Shown: positions 1 through 14,790, counted from the first letter of the stretch. The stretch: 64,000 nucleotides of DNA from Batillaria attramentaria (GCA_018292915.2 JACVVK020000333.1:407501-471500); one strand, 5' to 3'. Translations and numbers: made by a program. Notes: generated by a model from the letters alone, not told the origin.

Positions 1-118
1 TTCAGATGAGCACGTAAATAAGTTTTTGCTTGTTGTGCTCTCTTTCAACGTATTACTGTTTGCTGCTTGACGGGGATCCGGCTTCAATGAATAAAAATGT
101 TCAAACCAGCTTGACTAA
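1..118. repeat. Dispersed repeat end, left member of a direct pair
   Basis: CAGATGAGCACGTAAATAAG to AATGTTCAAACCAGCTT matches 2988-3103 at high identity. The shared end (TTCAATGAATAAA, then GTTTAAACCA) also resembles 48740-48765, so it is probably a retroelement 3' end. Confidence 0.7.
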
Positions 119-119
119 A

Positions 120-134
120 AGAAATACAACTGCC

Positions 135-165
<31 letters not shown>

Positions 166-310
166 AAAACAAAAAAAAAAAAAAAAAAAAAAAAAACACA
201 CAAACACACAAAAAAAACAAAAAAACACAACAAAAAACAAAAAAAAAACAAAAAAAACTCAAAAAACAACAACAACAACAAAAACAAACAAACAAACAAA
301 CAAACATTTT
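120..310. repeat. Poly-C then A-rich tract
   Basis: A C run (about 133-155) is followed by 150 bp of A with scattered C, ending in (CAAA)n. Confidence 0.9.
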
Positions 311-1986
311 TTAAAAAAGTCTGTGTTTGTCTGTGTACAACCAAGCTAAAAATGACAGCGATAGCTCCTGAGTAACTGGGGACCAAAAAAAAAAAAATAC
401 GAACTGCTAAGGGGAAAGTCTAACATCAGTGTAACACTCATTTTAATCTGCGTAGACGAAGTCCCGTTAGATCACACCTTCTGCCCCCGCTCCTCCATCC
501 CCTCCTTCACCCAGTTGCTAATCTCTCACCCCCTGTCCGTCCCCTCACGTCCCACATGTAATATCCCAAGTTCAAATCATTCATGATTCATAAGATGAGA
601 CGGAAGGCAAGAGTCGCCGACGCCGCCGAATAAACAAACATCGTCCCTGAAAGATTGTTGGTGACTCGTGTTACACACCGGCAGAGCGTGCCTTCCCCCT
701 CGTCATATCAACGATTTTTAGTGACTCTTGTAAGGCGCAGAGCCGTGGCCCCCGTCATATCAAAGAGCCGCCGAGAAATATATCACGGGGTTCCTCGAGG
801 ACAATATGCGGCAGACAGTAGGACCAGAGAGGAGAAGGGACGGTACACTCGTACGCTAGTACCCCCCCCCCCCCTCCACCGTCCCCCTCCACCTCAAACA
901 AAATCTACGGCTTCCCCTGCTGCGCTCTGATTGGTCACGGAGTCGCCAGCTGCACACGCGCGCGCGTGGCGCCCTCTGCCCCCAGCACACGACAAAAACA
1001 GCGACAGAACACCTGCCCCTGACGTCACGGTCGTAGACTCGGCGACCCAAAAAGAGCTCGCTGTCTGTCTTGTGGTCCCTTTAACCGGAGTTTTCTCGCC
1101 TAACCACTCGCTAATGAAGGACTGTGGGGCTTTAAACTGGAGAGAAAAGCGAAGTTGGAGTCTGCTAGCGGTGGCATACTGAGCTGAAATGTTGCTGTTT
1201 TGACAGTGTGCTTGTGTACCAAGTGTGGTCGTGTGGCCATGTAACAGTAGGCAGGGACAGTCAAGTCGGGTGGAAAATGGACGTTTTCGCCTCTGTGCCT
1301 CTCTTCCATACGGTCTGTTCATTGTTTGGGGGATGGGGATTACAGTGCTTTGGGTTCAGTGGCTTCCTAATTTTCTTCGAGCTGGGTGAACTGATTCAGT
1401 CACGGTTCAAATCCCAGCACTCATTTAACATTTTGTAGTCACGTTTAACTTTAACCTCTAACAAACTAAAACAAACCCAACAACAAAACACAAACTACAC
1501 AAACACCCCCCCCCCCCCGAAAAATTAAAAAAAAAACAATTGAAATATAAAATTTTAAAGACCAAGTATTTCTGGCTGTGCCATCTTAAAAACCATATAT
1601 TGGTTGAGGAATTATGAACCTAATGGCCATTTTACCCCAAATCACAGTGATCCGTCGGTGTACGCCAAAGCAAAAGTAAGATAACTCTGTTGCATTTTCT
1701 TTTAAAAAAAAGAAAGAAAAGAAGAAGTCGGTACCAGTTTAGTAACCTCAGGAAATGCATGGTCGACACTGACGCGGTTTTAGTTTATTATTTACAACGA
1801 CACACACTTCCTCAGTCCAGGCGAAACTGTCGACCTTGCCTGTACAGCCTCCCCTCCCCCCCCCCACACACACACCTTTCTCTCTGTTGTTGTTGTTTGT
1901 TTGTGATAGTTTTTGTTTTTTAATTTTTTATTTATTTACTTTTTTTATTTTTTTTATTTATTTATTTATTTTTTTATTTTTTATTT

Positions 1987-2017
<31 letters not shown>

Positions 2018-2670
2018 GTAGTTTCCCATTGTATTCTTTCGAACGAGGAATGACCTTGAACTTGCAAGAGAGAAAATTAGATCTGTTTCTGCGAGTCACG
2101 AAATCGTCTGCAGCCGCACAGTGGCTTCCTCTTCCTCTCTTCACTTCTCATTCACACACGGACACAAATAAATAACAGTTCCCAGACAGACGTGTAGCAC
2201 ATGATGTCTGCTTCAGCCGGCGGTATACCGGCAATTAATTCCTACAGTAGCTTGCCCTCCATCATCCGTGTAATCAGAGCTGGACTGAACTGAGACAGTC
2301 ATGGTAGAAGAGATCACTATCTGCCTTTAGCGGCGCAACTGAACTGAAGCCTCATTAATCATGCAAGATTCAGCGCCACCGTGCGGAATAGAAGGAAAGG
2401 CAGAGCTCAGAGAGAGAGAGAGAGAGACGTCATAATGTTCACTGCGCGGCAGGAATGAAAGACAAAATTACGTTAGCACTGTTAAGGAACTGACGTCATT
2501 CGGTCGTTCTCTCTGAGGACCGCGTGTTTCCCCGTCTTGCGCATGACAGCGCTTCGAGTCTTACATAATTGATTAGGCTGCACTTTCTCGTGCCATTATA
2601 TAATCTATTTGTCGACCTAGACATAGTTTATTAGGGCCTGTCTCTCGGTCGTCATTCATCTACGCAAACT
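311..2670. other. Intergenic region
   Basis: I see no gene. A GC-richer patch at 640-1180 with CpGs and a TGACGTCA-like site (1018-1025) could be a promoter, but nothing confirms it. Confidence 0.4.
1915..2019. repeat. T-rich tract ending in poly-G
   Basis: (TTTA)n-like sequence followed by a run of about 22 G at 1997-2018. This is the mirror arrangement of the poly-C/A tract at 120-310. Confidence 0.9.
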
Positions 2671-2674
2671 AGCA

Positions 2675-2856
2675 GGGTGGGTGGGTGTTTGGGAGTTTAA
2701 CGTCCTTTTTCACCACACACGGGTGATATCAAAGATGGGGCAACGAGGAAAGGAAAAAGCCAGGACATACGTATGACCCCATCCGGGATTCGAACTCACG
2801 ACCCGAGTATTGAAAGTCCAACGCTATCAACGCTATTCAGCTATCACCGGCTCCCC
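2675..2856 (-). mobile_element. tRNA-derived SINE, copy 1
   Basis: Read on the minus strand, it starts GGAGCCGGTGATAGCTGAAT and has the RNA polymerase III B box GAGTTCGAATCCC, followed by a body ending in GGACGTTAAACTCCCAAAC and CACCCACCC. It is decayed in the A box. Confidence 0.75.
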
Positions 2857-2987
2857 ATGCAAATCACCAGCCATATAATCACGTGGGTCACTTTGGTCAG
2901 TTGAAGTCTGATGTCCCCGCCGTAAGCGTCAATGGAGACGGGCGTTAAACGGATCATTTATGGGGGAAGGCCGGACAGCTACCTTAC

Positions 2988-3103
2988 AGATGAGCACGTA
3001 TATAAGTTTTACTTGTTGTGCTCTCTTTCAACGTAATACTGTTTACTGCTTGACGGTGATCCGGCTTCAATGAATAAACATGTTTAAACCAACTTTAGGA
3101 GTA
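2988..3103. repeat. Dispersed repeat end, right member of a direct pair
   Basis: It matches 1-118. It lies just after a stretch containing GACGGGCGTTAAACGG, another common retroelement tail in this window. Confidence 0.7.
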
Positions 3104-3586
3104 AGCACCTCAGTCTTGTCGATTATTATTATTATCGCCCCTTGCTTGACTTAAAAAGGCTTCGTCGCGGTTGTAAAGTTGATTGTCGCGACAGAGACAG
3201 TGTAACGACCCCTAGAAGACGACCTCTTCCCCTACCCTCCCCCTTCCCCTCCCCACACTCTCCTTTTCCAGTCTGTCGGGTATCCTCTTCGTCCCCCACC
3301 CCTATCCCACCCTACCCGGGGTAGAGGGTTCACAACAAGGTGAGCACCTTCCGTTCATCCCATGGCGTGCTAAAAATAGCATGGCCCTCACAGAGAAAGT
3401 AGGTTTCAGAGTCGGGTATCCCAACAACAGACGGGGGAGGATTAACCGGGTGGCACTGGGAGGGGAGAAGTCGTCACACCTTCCCCCTGGCCTTCGACCC
3501 CCGGAGCCCAAAATTCTGCTGATGCAAGATCTTCCCAAAAAGTGATCATTGTCGGCTCAGGTTGAGGGAGCGGGGCTTGGGTACTT

Positions 3587-3718
3587 GTGTGAACTATCCT
3601 TGTCGCATATACCGTATCGTGTGAACTATCCTGTCGCATATACCGTATCGTGTGAACTATCCTTGTCGCATATACCGTATCGTGTGAACTATCCTGTCGC
3701 ATATACCGTATCGTGTGA
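3587..3718. repeat. 32/33-bp minisatellite, four copies
   Basis: The unit is TGTGAACTATCCTTGTCGCA followed by TATACCGTATCG; copies alternate between CCTTG and CCTG, giving an ABAB pattern that implies duplication of a two-unit block. Confidence 0.9.
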
Positions 3719-3871
3719 ATGAGCGATGCGATTTATTTTGTGGATGACTTTTTTTTTAAAAGGCTCACAGAATTAACACTTTTTTTCTTTGGGAAAGTTA
3801 CTTGGAGGCTGGGTGGATGGGCGGGAAAAGGGGTGGAAGAGGGGACATTTCTACGCCGTCAAATCGTTAGG

Positions 3872-3960
3872 AGCTGGGGCGGTCGGTGGTCTAGTGGTTA
3901 AGACTTCTTCGCCACCTATACGAGAGGTCAGGTTCGAGTCCCATTCGGGACAAAGAACTT
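3872..3960 (+). mobile_element. Second tRNA-derived SINE family, copy 1
   Basis: GGTGGTCTAGTGGTTAAGAC contains an A box, and CAGGTTCGAGTCCCATTCG contains a B box at tRNA-like spacing. The body continues towards ATTCCGGCCCCC at about 4030. This is not a real tRNA gene: the acceptor ends do not pair. Confidence 0.6.
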
Positions 3961-4380
3961 TTCCTTCTCGTATGTAGCACCGTTCATTCGGGCCGAACGT
4001 CAGGTGTTCTCTCCGGGTATTCCGGCCCCCTTCCCCTCTGCTTTGGAAATGTTCAGTCCTACAAAACTATAAAATAAATACAGTTTAATTTCCGAAACTG
4101 AAATTGCTGAGGCTGACCCTTCGAAACACGTGAATGTAGTGTGTTCATGTCCAGTGTGAGACAGCCAACAGAAGGGTACACCACGACGCCAGAGAGCATG
4201 CATACACGCTCTCGGATAACGCGGCTAACACAGTCACGAGCACTGAGCGAGGGTTAACCGCTGAGCTAGCAGAATTTGAATTTTCGACCGCTCGCGCAGA
4301 GTGTACACAGCATAGTATCGCATTAAGAGCTCTACTAGAGTATTCCGAGAATACAAGCGCACCCGAAGAAAGCACGTCAA

Positions 4381-4640
4381 GCATTTGCCAGCCTGAAACC
4401 CGTGTGGAGAGCGACCACCATCTCCACCAACACCAAGCTCAGAATCTTCAACTCCAACTTGACGTGAAATCTGTGCTACTGTACGGGTCAGAGACTTGGT
4501 GGGTCATCAACACCAGCACCGCAAAGATCCAGACCTTCATCAACGGATGTCTCCGGCAGATCCTCCACCTAAGATGGTTCGACAGAGTGCCAAACACCGT
4601 CTTGCGGACAAGGGCGAATCAACAGCCAATGGACGTCCAG
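4381..4640 (+). mobile_element. LINE ORF2 C-terminal fragment, left part
   Basis: The translation gives SLKPVWRATTISTNTKLRIF, then after a frameshift KSVLLYGSETWW and KIQTFINGCLRQILHLRW: the region downstream of the reverse transcriptase in RTE-like non-LTR retrotransposons. It is interrupted at 4641 by a TIR element and resumes at 5312. Confidence 0.75.
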
Positions 4641-5311
4641 GGCCGCGTTTCTTAAGGCGGGCGCTTCGAAACGTTCCGGGGCGCTTTCCTATGAAACCGT
4701 CTATAGGCACCTTGCCCGCGGCGGGCAGAAAAAGCGCCCGCGCGCGACGTCTGAAGCTAGTTTGCCGCGAGCAAAAGGTCACGTGGTCAGTTTCTATGTA
4801 AACAAAGATGGCGGCGCCCACCGAAGGCTTCGTTGAAGTGGAACTAAGAAATGGCTTAAAATGAATTTGCGGGTGGATGGAGACCTTCTGTCCCAACTTG
4901 TAATTGTGCAGAATAGTATACGAAAATAATTTGAGCTAATTGCACCGGGCCGTGGTCGCCAGTCATTCAGGGATATGTCGTGCGTGTTTGTGGGGAAGGA
5001 GTGGTCAAAGTGAGTACGTAATGGTGCCTTACGTCTCCGTTTTGCATCGAGCAGAACATGCATACTAGCGGTATATCATGCTCCAAGCCAGTAATTATTG
5101 CTCCTCCTCAAAAACGTCGTCTTCTGCGCTCAAAAGATGACTGATAGCTGCGAGCACTAGAGTTTTCTTCTTCCTTTTCAACCTTGCCAACAACAGTGTT
5201 CGTGATTCCGCCGCCATTTTGAAAGCGCCTTGGTTCTAATTGGCCGTTTCCCAACGAGGCAAAGCGACCTTCGCAAGCGCCCGCGAGCGCCTTTCCGTAA
5301 GAAACGCAGCC
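4641..5311. mobile_element. 671-bp TIR element inserted in a LINE ORF (Harbinger-like MITE)
   Basis: The ends read GGCYGCGTTTCTTA inwards, with CAG on both sides (4638-4640 and 5312-5314). Removing the element plus one CAG rejoins the LINE reading frame exactly (QQPMDVQ then VRRRKW), matching the length of the related LINE at 10901. Sub-terminal ATGGCGGCG motifs are also inverted (about 4808 and 5210). A three-base CWG duplication is known for some Harbinger elements. Confidence 0.75.
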
Positions 5312-5577
5312 CAGGTCAGGCGGCGAAAGTGGCGATGGGTCGGCCACACCCTGCGGAAGGAACCCTGCAGCATCATCAGGCAGGCGCTCTCGAGTGCGGG
5401 AACCCGCAGGGGAAGTGGAAGAGAGGGCGCCCCAAGCAGACCTGGAGGAGGAGCTTGCACTGCGAGCTGCGAGACTCCGGCCTGACATGGGAGGAGGCCA
5501 CGACCTGCGCCAGGGACAGAGTGAGATGGAGGAGAGCTGTTGAGGCCCTATGCTTCTTTAGGAGCCAAAAGGACTAA
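5312..5577 (+). mobile_element. LINE ORF2 C-terminal fragment, right part
   Basis: It continues the fragment ending at 4640. VRRRKWRWVGHTLRKEP is followed, across a frameshift, by GKWKRGRPKQTWRRSLHCEL and RVRWRRAVEAL, to a stop near 5577. The conserved GHTLRK and GRPKxTWRR motifs are the same as in the copy at 10901. Confidence 0.75.
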
Positions 5578-5671
5578 ACGTAACAAGCGCACTCACAAGA
5601 GAAACTGTGCCAAATGTAAGTTGGCTTGTACATGTATGAAGCACAGCTCCACAGGGGAACAGCGCTGTTAG

Positions 5672-5858
5672 GGGTGGGGTGGGTGGGTGTGTGGGAGTTT
5701 AACGTCCTTTTCCACCACATAAGGGTGATATCAAAGACGGGGCAACGAGAAAAAAAAAGGTCAGCACAAATATTTGGCCCCAGCCGGCGGGATTCGAACT
5801 CACGACCCGAGCATTGTGAGTCCAACGCTCTACCATTCGGCCACCCCGGCTCCCCACG
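5672..5858 (-). mobile_element. tRNA-derived SINE, copy 2 (best preserved head)
   Basis: On the minus strand the head is GGAGCCGGGGTGGCCGAATG, with A box TGGCCGAATGG and B box GAGTTCGAATCCC, a Leu/Ser-type tRNA resemblance. The flanks GCGCTGTTAG (5662-5671) and GCGTTGTTAG (5859-5868) look like a 10-bp target-site duplication with one change. Confidence 0.85.
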
Positions 5859-5869
5859 GCGTTGTTAGA

Positions 5870-8200
<2,331 letters not shown>

Positions 8201-8221
8201 ACGAACAAACCAACCAACGGT

Positions 8222-8665
8222 AACTAAACTCTCGACGAAGATGACGACGACTATGACGACGAAAATGATAATGATGATGATGACGATGTTGACAACGTAA
8301 CGACAACACCGACTGTAATGACGCCGACACCCAAAGTCGACAATGACGATGATGGCAATAACGATGATGAAGGCAATGACGGACGTGACGACGGCAACGA
8401 TGATTATGATGATGATGATGACGACGACGATGATGATGATGGTCACGACGACGACGATGAAGGGGGGGGGGGTAGGACGAGACAACGACAATGATGCTGA
8501 CAACTACGATGGTAACGACAATGACGGAAGTGACGACAACGGATACAACAACGACGGCGACGGACACGACAACAGCAACGAGGATAATAATGATGATAAT
8601 TAGGATGAGGAGGAGAAGGACTACGACGACGTCAACGATGATGTTGATGATAATTACGACGATTA
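8222..8665 (+). repeat. GAY (GAC/GAT) imperfect trinucleotide array
   Basis: About 440 bp of GAC/GAT/AAC triplets with a poly-G interruption near 8463. Long open frames on both strands are low-complexity artefacts. Confidence 0.9.
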
Positions 8666-9063
8666 CACAATACCAATACGTGCATGACGTCACAATGTAT
8701 TTCAGACCTTCACAAGGGGTATTGCTTCGGCATCTGGTCGCATCTGTTATAATGAGGAAAACACCACGTTTCACAATATCAGACAAAAACATGTTATTCT
8801 GATCATCAGCAGTTTTTTTTTTCCTGTCGATATTACGTGGCTGTCCCAGAAATAAATCGCTTTACACAACCTAACAGCTGCATGCGCAACTTGACGTCCC
8901 CCCATTTCCCTCCGTGACCTTCCGGGTGGTATTTCGAGTCTTTTCTGAAATGCGTAGCACCTCACCTGCATGTTGACAAGAAATGCAGTACTGTCGCTTG
9001 GAGAGGTTAGAAATGAATAAGATAATGGATAAAATACTGCGACTTGGAGAGGTTAGAAGTGTC

Positions 9064-9355
<292 letters not shown>

Positions 9356-9359
9356 TCAA

Positions 9360-9789
9360 ACACTATGACATTTCACACGGCGGTTTCAGTGGCCGATTTT
9401 CTAAGCCACTCAGCAAAAGTGTTCTATTGATCCTTCTTCGGTGCTTTTCTTGGCTAGAGAGACACTGCTGACGTCACTGAGGTATATGGTTTTGTGCGTG
9501 GCCGGGCTTTCTGATCCCAAATATAACTGGGTCAGCAAAAGAAATGGACCCGAAAATATAGCAAAAATGGGTCTCCGTGCACCACAAGTCTAATTAAGCT
9601 ATTCTCCCGGTATTCCGAAAACCCACGCAAGGAAATCCCTTCATGTATTCCGGAATTCGATTTCCCTCACAGCTCTGTGTCTATATTCGTTGTGAGTGGT
9701 AAAGCAGGTGACTGATTTTCAGTCCTTGTGATCGATTTTGATGAACAAGTTTGCAGTATTGAGGTCACAGCTAAATGGTTTGTTATAGG

Positions 9790-9853
<64 letters not shown>

Positions 9854-10880
9854 GGGGATGGGGGCGGTGATGGTAAATGCGGACTGCTCTATAAAAGGGC
9901 ATTTTAGCAGCTGATGCTGTTACGTTAGCGAACGGCAAAAAAATTTTCTACGAAGAGGATGTTCGATTATCTGTTACGTGCTTGTTATCTTACTAACGTC
10001 ATCAGCGTAGAAACGTTTTGGGTAGGTGAATTGACGTCACTTGTGGTTGAAGCATACAGCTGAGTAGGCCGATCGAAGCCACGCCAGATCTCAAGAATTA
10101 AGGTCCTCTCTCTCTCTCTCTCTGCCTTTCAAGGCCGTGAACTTGCCATCGTAGCGCTCCTGTCAACTTTATGTTTGGTACGAATCTCGTACTGTCCCCG
10201 ACTTGCGTCCTCGTCTCTCAGTCTCCGCGCATGCATCAAGCCCCTGGCCTCCCAATCTCGTGGCTGCCGATACAGAACAAACAGGGACGAGAACGAATCT
10301 GGGGACTGAGACAGATGGACGGGACTCTAACCTTACACCCCGTCGAGTCCACAATCAACACTGGATCTAAGGAATCACAGCAGGGACTGGATCCTTGGGA
10401 ACCTTGTAAGGAGTTTCAAGCCCACCGTGCATGGCGGCCACCTGCGCGTGTATGTGTGTGTCCATGCAATGAAGAGATGCAAAAGATACGGGCTTTAGAT
10501 ACAGCCAGATGTACAGTGGGGAGTTGGAGGTACAGTTGGTAACCCTAGAGGTACAGTGGGTAACCGGAGTAATATGGTTCTTTGGAGTCTTCGGTAAGAC
10601 ATGTAGTGGTACATGGGCTATTACAAGTGGTGGTACGCCGGTACGACTACACAGACGAACCCACTAACCTTAATCAGATTTGGGCAGATTTAATCATATA
10701 CAACGGCTTGAAAGTGAAACATGAAGCCGGAGTATCGGAGTTTCTAATATCAGTATATGATGATGATAACGATGATGATTGTACGTACTCGTCCTGCACC
10801 ATGCGTATTATCTTTCACTGAGCCCTGACAAAGTCCGTGTACATGCATGCTAGCTGGAATGCAGAACTACCAGCAAATCA
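9360..10880. other. Intergenic region
   Basis: Apart from one (GT)n tract I see nothing assignable. A 123-codon open frame at 10171-10542 has no recognisable motif and is probably chance. Confidence 0.4.
9792..9850. repeat. (GT)n microsatellite
   Basis: About 29 GT units. Confidence 0.95.
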
Positions 10881-10900
10881 TCCGTCCCTATACAGCCTGT

Positions 10901-11355
10901 TTCAACTCCAACGTGAAGTCAGTTCTGCTCTACGGATGCGAAACATGGAGGACAACTAAGACGATGCAGCAGAAGATCCAGACATTTCTCAACACCTGTC
11001 TGAGGCGCATCTTCAACATCCGATGGCCAGAGAAGATCCGGAACGAAGAGCTGTGGGAGCGAGCAGGGCAGGAACCAGCGACCAAGCAGATCCTGCGGAG
11101 GAAGTGGGGCTGGATTGGACACACCCTCAGGAAGCCAGCATCCAGCACCACACGCCAAGCCCTGACATGGAACCCACAGGGGAAAAGGAAGAGAGGCCGG
11201 CCTCGCAACAGCTGGAGGCGGGACACTGAGGCAGAGTTATATAAGCAGGGGACCAACTGGACTGGAGTGGCAAGACTAGCCCAGAACAGAGTGCGATGGC
11301 GAAGGGTTGTCGATGGCCTATGCTCCACGTGGAGCCAGGGGCCTAAGTAAGTAAG
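10901..11355 (+). mobile_element. 5'-truncated LINE with open C-terminal ORF2 frame
   Basis: FNSNVKSVLLYGCETW, WGWIGHTLRKPA, GKRKRGRPRNSWRR and NRVRWRRVVDGLCS are followed by a stop at 11350 and a (TAAG)n tail. The 12-bp direct duplication TATACAGCCTGT (10889-10900 and 11356-11367) marks the insertion limits, so this is a clean 455-bp, 5'-truncated insertion. The frame is unbroken throughout, which suggests recent arrival. It resembles RTE-type LINEs; the clade is not certain. Confidence 0.85.
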
Positions 11356-12303
11356 TATACAGCCTGTAAAATTACTGCCAGCGGCACAGTTCATATGATA
11401 TCGCTCAAACCCCTGGCGTGTCACTTGAAGGCAGTTGTGACAGTGGAAAGGGGCCGCCATCTTGCCCACGTGCCGGGGACGCTATGCGCGCGCCACTTGT
11501 TATGCAAATGAGCAGGGCGCGTGCCACCCCTATCTCACGATAATTTACATTATCGACCGGGCCAGCGTAACTTCTTCAGTGAAGTTGAAAGGGGGGGGGG
11601 GGGGGGGGTCTTGAAAGGGGTAAGGAGAGGGTGGGTGGACGGGGAAGGAACTTGCACGGGGTAAAGAGAGGGAGAGAGTGGTAGGTTTGCCGGCTTGAGG
11701 GGGGAAAACGGATATTCAAATATTTACTAAGTGGATCAATGGTGACTCAGTGGTTAACTGTGCAGACAAGATAATAATACAACATCCCCCCCCCCCCCAC
11801 ACACACACACACAAATGTACGACTACGTGTATCTTATGAAATCCGACACCGTTTCTGATTTCATCACGGCAATTAAAACAGTTTAGTGTTTGAAAAACAG
11901 AGGGGAAAAAATCCTTGCCAGTGAGCAGAAAGAGACTTACGAGACTGTCGTTTATAAGTACGCGTTTTATGATTACTTAGAAAGGAAACATCCATACTTT
12001 TCAATAAACAGAATCCAAAGCAAAGTTCTGTCCCTTTGTATCGCCACCAGAAAGTTGTCCCTCTTTGGAACCTAGATTTATCTAGAGCTGTGGCAGTCTC
12101 CATTTCGCTTTGATTTGAAAAGAAAACATTATACCACTTAGAAATTAGTGCAAAGCTATCATCGTTTCAAAAGAAAGGTTTCTTTCCAAATTAATTGTAC
12201 AACAGTGACTCAGTTTCTATTTCCGTCCAATCGTGCGTACTAGATCTAAAAATTTCAAATGTTACAGACAGCACTACGTTCGTAATCTGACACTAAAAAT
12301 AGC

Positions 12304-12346
<43 letters not shown>

Positions 12347-13280
12347 AGTTTTTCAGTTTTCGCCGCGCGCGAGAGAGACGAATCGGGGATAATGCCAGGG
12401 GATGCTTTTAGCCAAACCTGACGGAATAAAATTTGTATAACAAAACGACTGATTTCACGGTTGCTATTTTTAATCTGAGCCAGCTCATCCCCCACACTGC
12501 GCGCACACTGAAGCGCAAAGAACTGGTGCGGTGAAATTACTTAATTACTCCTGTTGTAAAAGATGTCTTTTTCTCCCGGCGTGTTTCACTCGCAGGAGAG
12601 TGTGTGTGGGGGGGAGATAACTGCTTGACATTGATGGATGGAGTTGTCTTTATGGGTCCGCGCAACCAATGACACACCACGAAAGCGAGGCCGGCACGTG
12701 CCAGGCATGCGCCCTTTCAAATTTGAAAGAGGGGACGGAGAGGCGGGGGCCCAGAGGGGCTGGAAGGGGAAATAATAATGGTGGGAAAAGAAGATGAGGT
12801 CAGACCAATGGTGTGCAGTCAAGCGGAAGAAATGTCACTGGGTTTTATGTCCAGCATTACTCTCCCCCCCCCCCCCTCCTTGCTTCTCAGTCTCTGACTC
12901 TTTAGACTGAGGACCGGCACAATTAAAAAAAATTGTCAAAGGGCGTTGCCATGGTGACGAAAATGTATCGATTCATGACTTGTGTCAAGCGTAGTGTTAG
13001 TGCGTTTTTCTTCCACGCGCGACATTGTACCCGAGATTACACCCCGCGTACCCCGGGGTGGAGAGAAGACAGGGGCGGCGGGGAAAAAAAAAAGAAAAGA
13101 AAGAAAAAACAAAAAACAAGAAAGAAAGAAGAAGGAGAAAAAAAAAGGAGAAGAAAGAAAAGAACAGAAGAGAAGAAATAAAATAAATACTGGCTCATTG
13201 TCAGGACGAATCATCGCCTCTGTATACGGACACCTTACTGTTCTTTAAGTCCGTTCATTCCTTCTTATCCACCAGGGACA

Positions 13281-13368
13281 CACACACACACACACACACG
13301 CACACACAGCTTTTCATATCAAATATTGATACCCGTTCCACGGATGCCTGGTGGTGGTGGTGGTGGTG

Positions 13369-13408
<40 letters not shown>

Positions 13409-13410
13409 TT
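13281..13410. repeat. (CA)n, (GGT)n, (GT)n, (GA)n tracts
   Basis: CA 13281-13310, GGT 13351-13371, GT to 13391, GA to 13408. Confidence 0.9.
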
Positions 13411-14219
13411 TCAAAAGAACTTTTGTCAATGCGCACTGCACGGTGTGAAGAGTCTAGTGCAGAGCTAAAGCGCCCTAGTTCAAAACAAATAAAGGCCCTG
13501 TTGAAAGGGATGTTCAGGTAGGATTTTTTCCAACACTGGGCTTTAATTTGCATCTCCATTAGCCGCCTGATGACTCTAAAGTAGGGAACTGCAGGATGTG
13601 AATAGACCAGTTTTACTGAGTCGATACACTGCGTCGTGAAAAAGAGAGATGGAAAACACTGACATTGTTTTTCTCTGTCTTAGTCATGTTCAATGGTTTA
13701 CTTGTTCCCTTACTGGACTTTTCAAGAACCTACTTTCTGTCTGTCTGTTTTCAAGCGGCTGTGGCTCATAAAAACAAACAAGGAAAAAAAAAAAAGAAAA
13801 AAAAAAAAAAAAAAAAGAAATAACAACATTAACAACAAAAACCCCAAACCATAACAAACAAACAAACAAACAAACCAAAACATAACAACAGAAATAACAA
13901 CAAAACCCAAACAAAACCAAGAGAGAGCAAAACAATAACAACGAAACACCCACAACCAACCAGTCAACCAACCAACCAACCAACAAACTGTCTACCAGAA
14001 CGGGTAAAATTTACCGCTCAGAATAAATTTAAAAAAAGATTATTCCCAATTCTAACCAACAAAGTAAGCGAGCTAAGTGTACAAAAAAGTATGCAAATGA
14101 GTAGTAAGTTAATAAGTAAATGAGTGAGTGAGTGAGCAAATGAGTAAGGGGGTAGGTCCAAGATTAATTTCAGATAAAACTCTTGATCGACCCTTGTTGC
14201 TGTTGAGCCCAAGTACTCG

Positions 14220-14238
14220 ACCCCCCCCCCCCCCCGAA

Positions 14239-14290
<52 letters not shown>
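14220..14290. repeat. Poly-C plus (CA)n microsatellite
   Basis: A C run (14221-14235) followed by CA repeats (14242-14289). Confidence 0.95.
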
Positions 14291-14291
<1 letters not shown>

Positions 14292-14695
14292 GCTCTTTCT
14301 GTCGCCCCTCTCCCCTCCTCCGCCCCCCTCCCCCACCCCCGTCGCTTCAAAGCAACTATATATAGAACCCTCTTGTTACGCGGTTCACCCCTTATTTTCG
14401 TAAAAGTTTTCTATTTTTAGTGAACGTGTTTGATTTCGTGTGAAAAAGGTTTATTTGCGGATTTGCTACGTAAAGATAACGAGATCTTCCGCTGTGTGTG
14501 TAGCAAGAATATTTCATTTCGTCGCCACGGAGATGAATTAATTATACTAATTGATATCACACGAGCCATAACTTGATTGCGCTCTTCACTGGGGACGTGG
14601 AACGACAACTGAGAGTGGCATGCTTGTGGTTGCTTCCCCTTGTGTCCGAGCTGCACGTGCAAGGTGGACGCCATTCTGTCCGCTACCCAGTCTTC

Positions 14696-14790
14696 TATAT
14701 ATGTGACCCTCCACCACGAAATGAGTCTTCTTGTGCTATTTGTTCATGTTACAAGACGACTCATTTGGTGGTGGAGGGTTACATATATGA
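14696..14790. mobile_element. Hairpin MITE
   Basis: About 95 bp that folds nearly end to end: TATATATGTGACCCTCCACC pairs with GGTGGAGGGTTACATATATG, and the inner arms GTCTTCTTGTG and ACAAGACGAC also pair. Small non-autonomous element, possibly TA-targeting. Confidence 0.7.

Larger units (their letters stand above)
11370..14690. other. Intergenic region
   Basis: Microsatellites and A-rich tracts (13080-13185, 13780-13985) only; no gene is seen. Confidence 0.5.

Noticed and set aside
3587..3718. Possible CRISPR-like spaced repeat
   Set aside because: The units abut directly with no spacers and the genome is eukaryotic; it is a minisatellite.
3872..3960. Possible tRNA gene (A and B boxes)
   Set aside because: No paired acceptor stem or sensible anticodon arm; it fits a tRNA-derived SINE.
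5780..5858. Possible tRNA-Leu/Ser gene on the minus strand
   Set aside because: The head is part of a repeated SINE with target duplications, and the tRNA fold is incomplete.
10171..10542. 123-codon plus-strand frame
   Set aside because: Composition is not protein-like and no family resemblance is seen.
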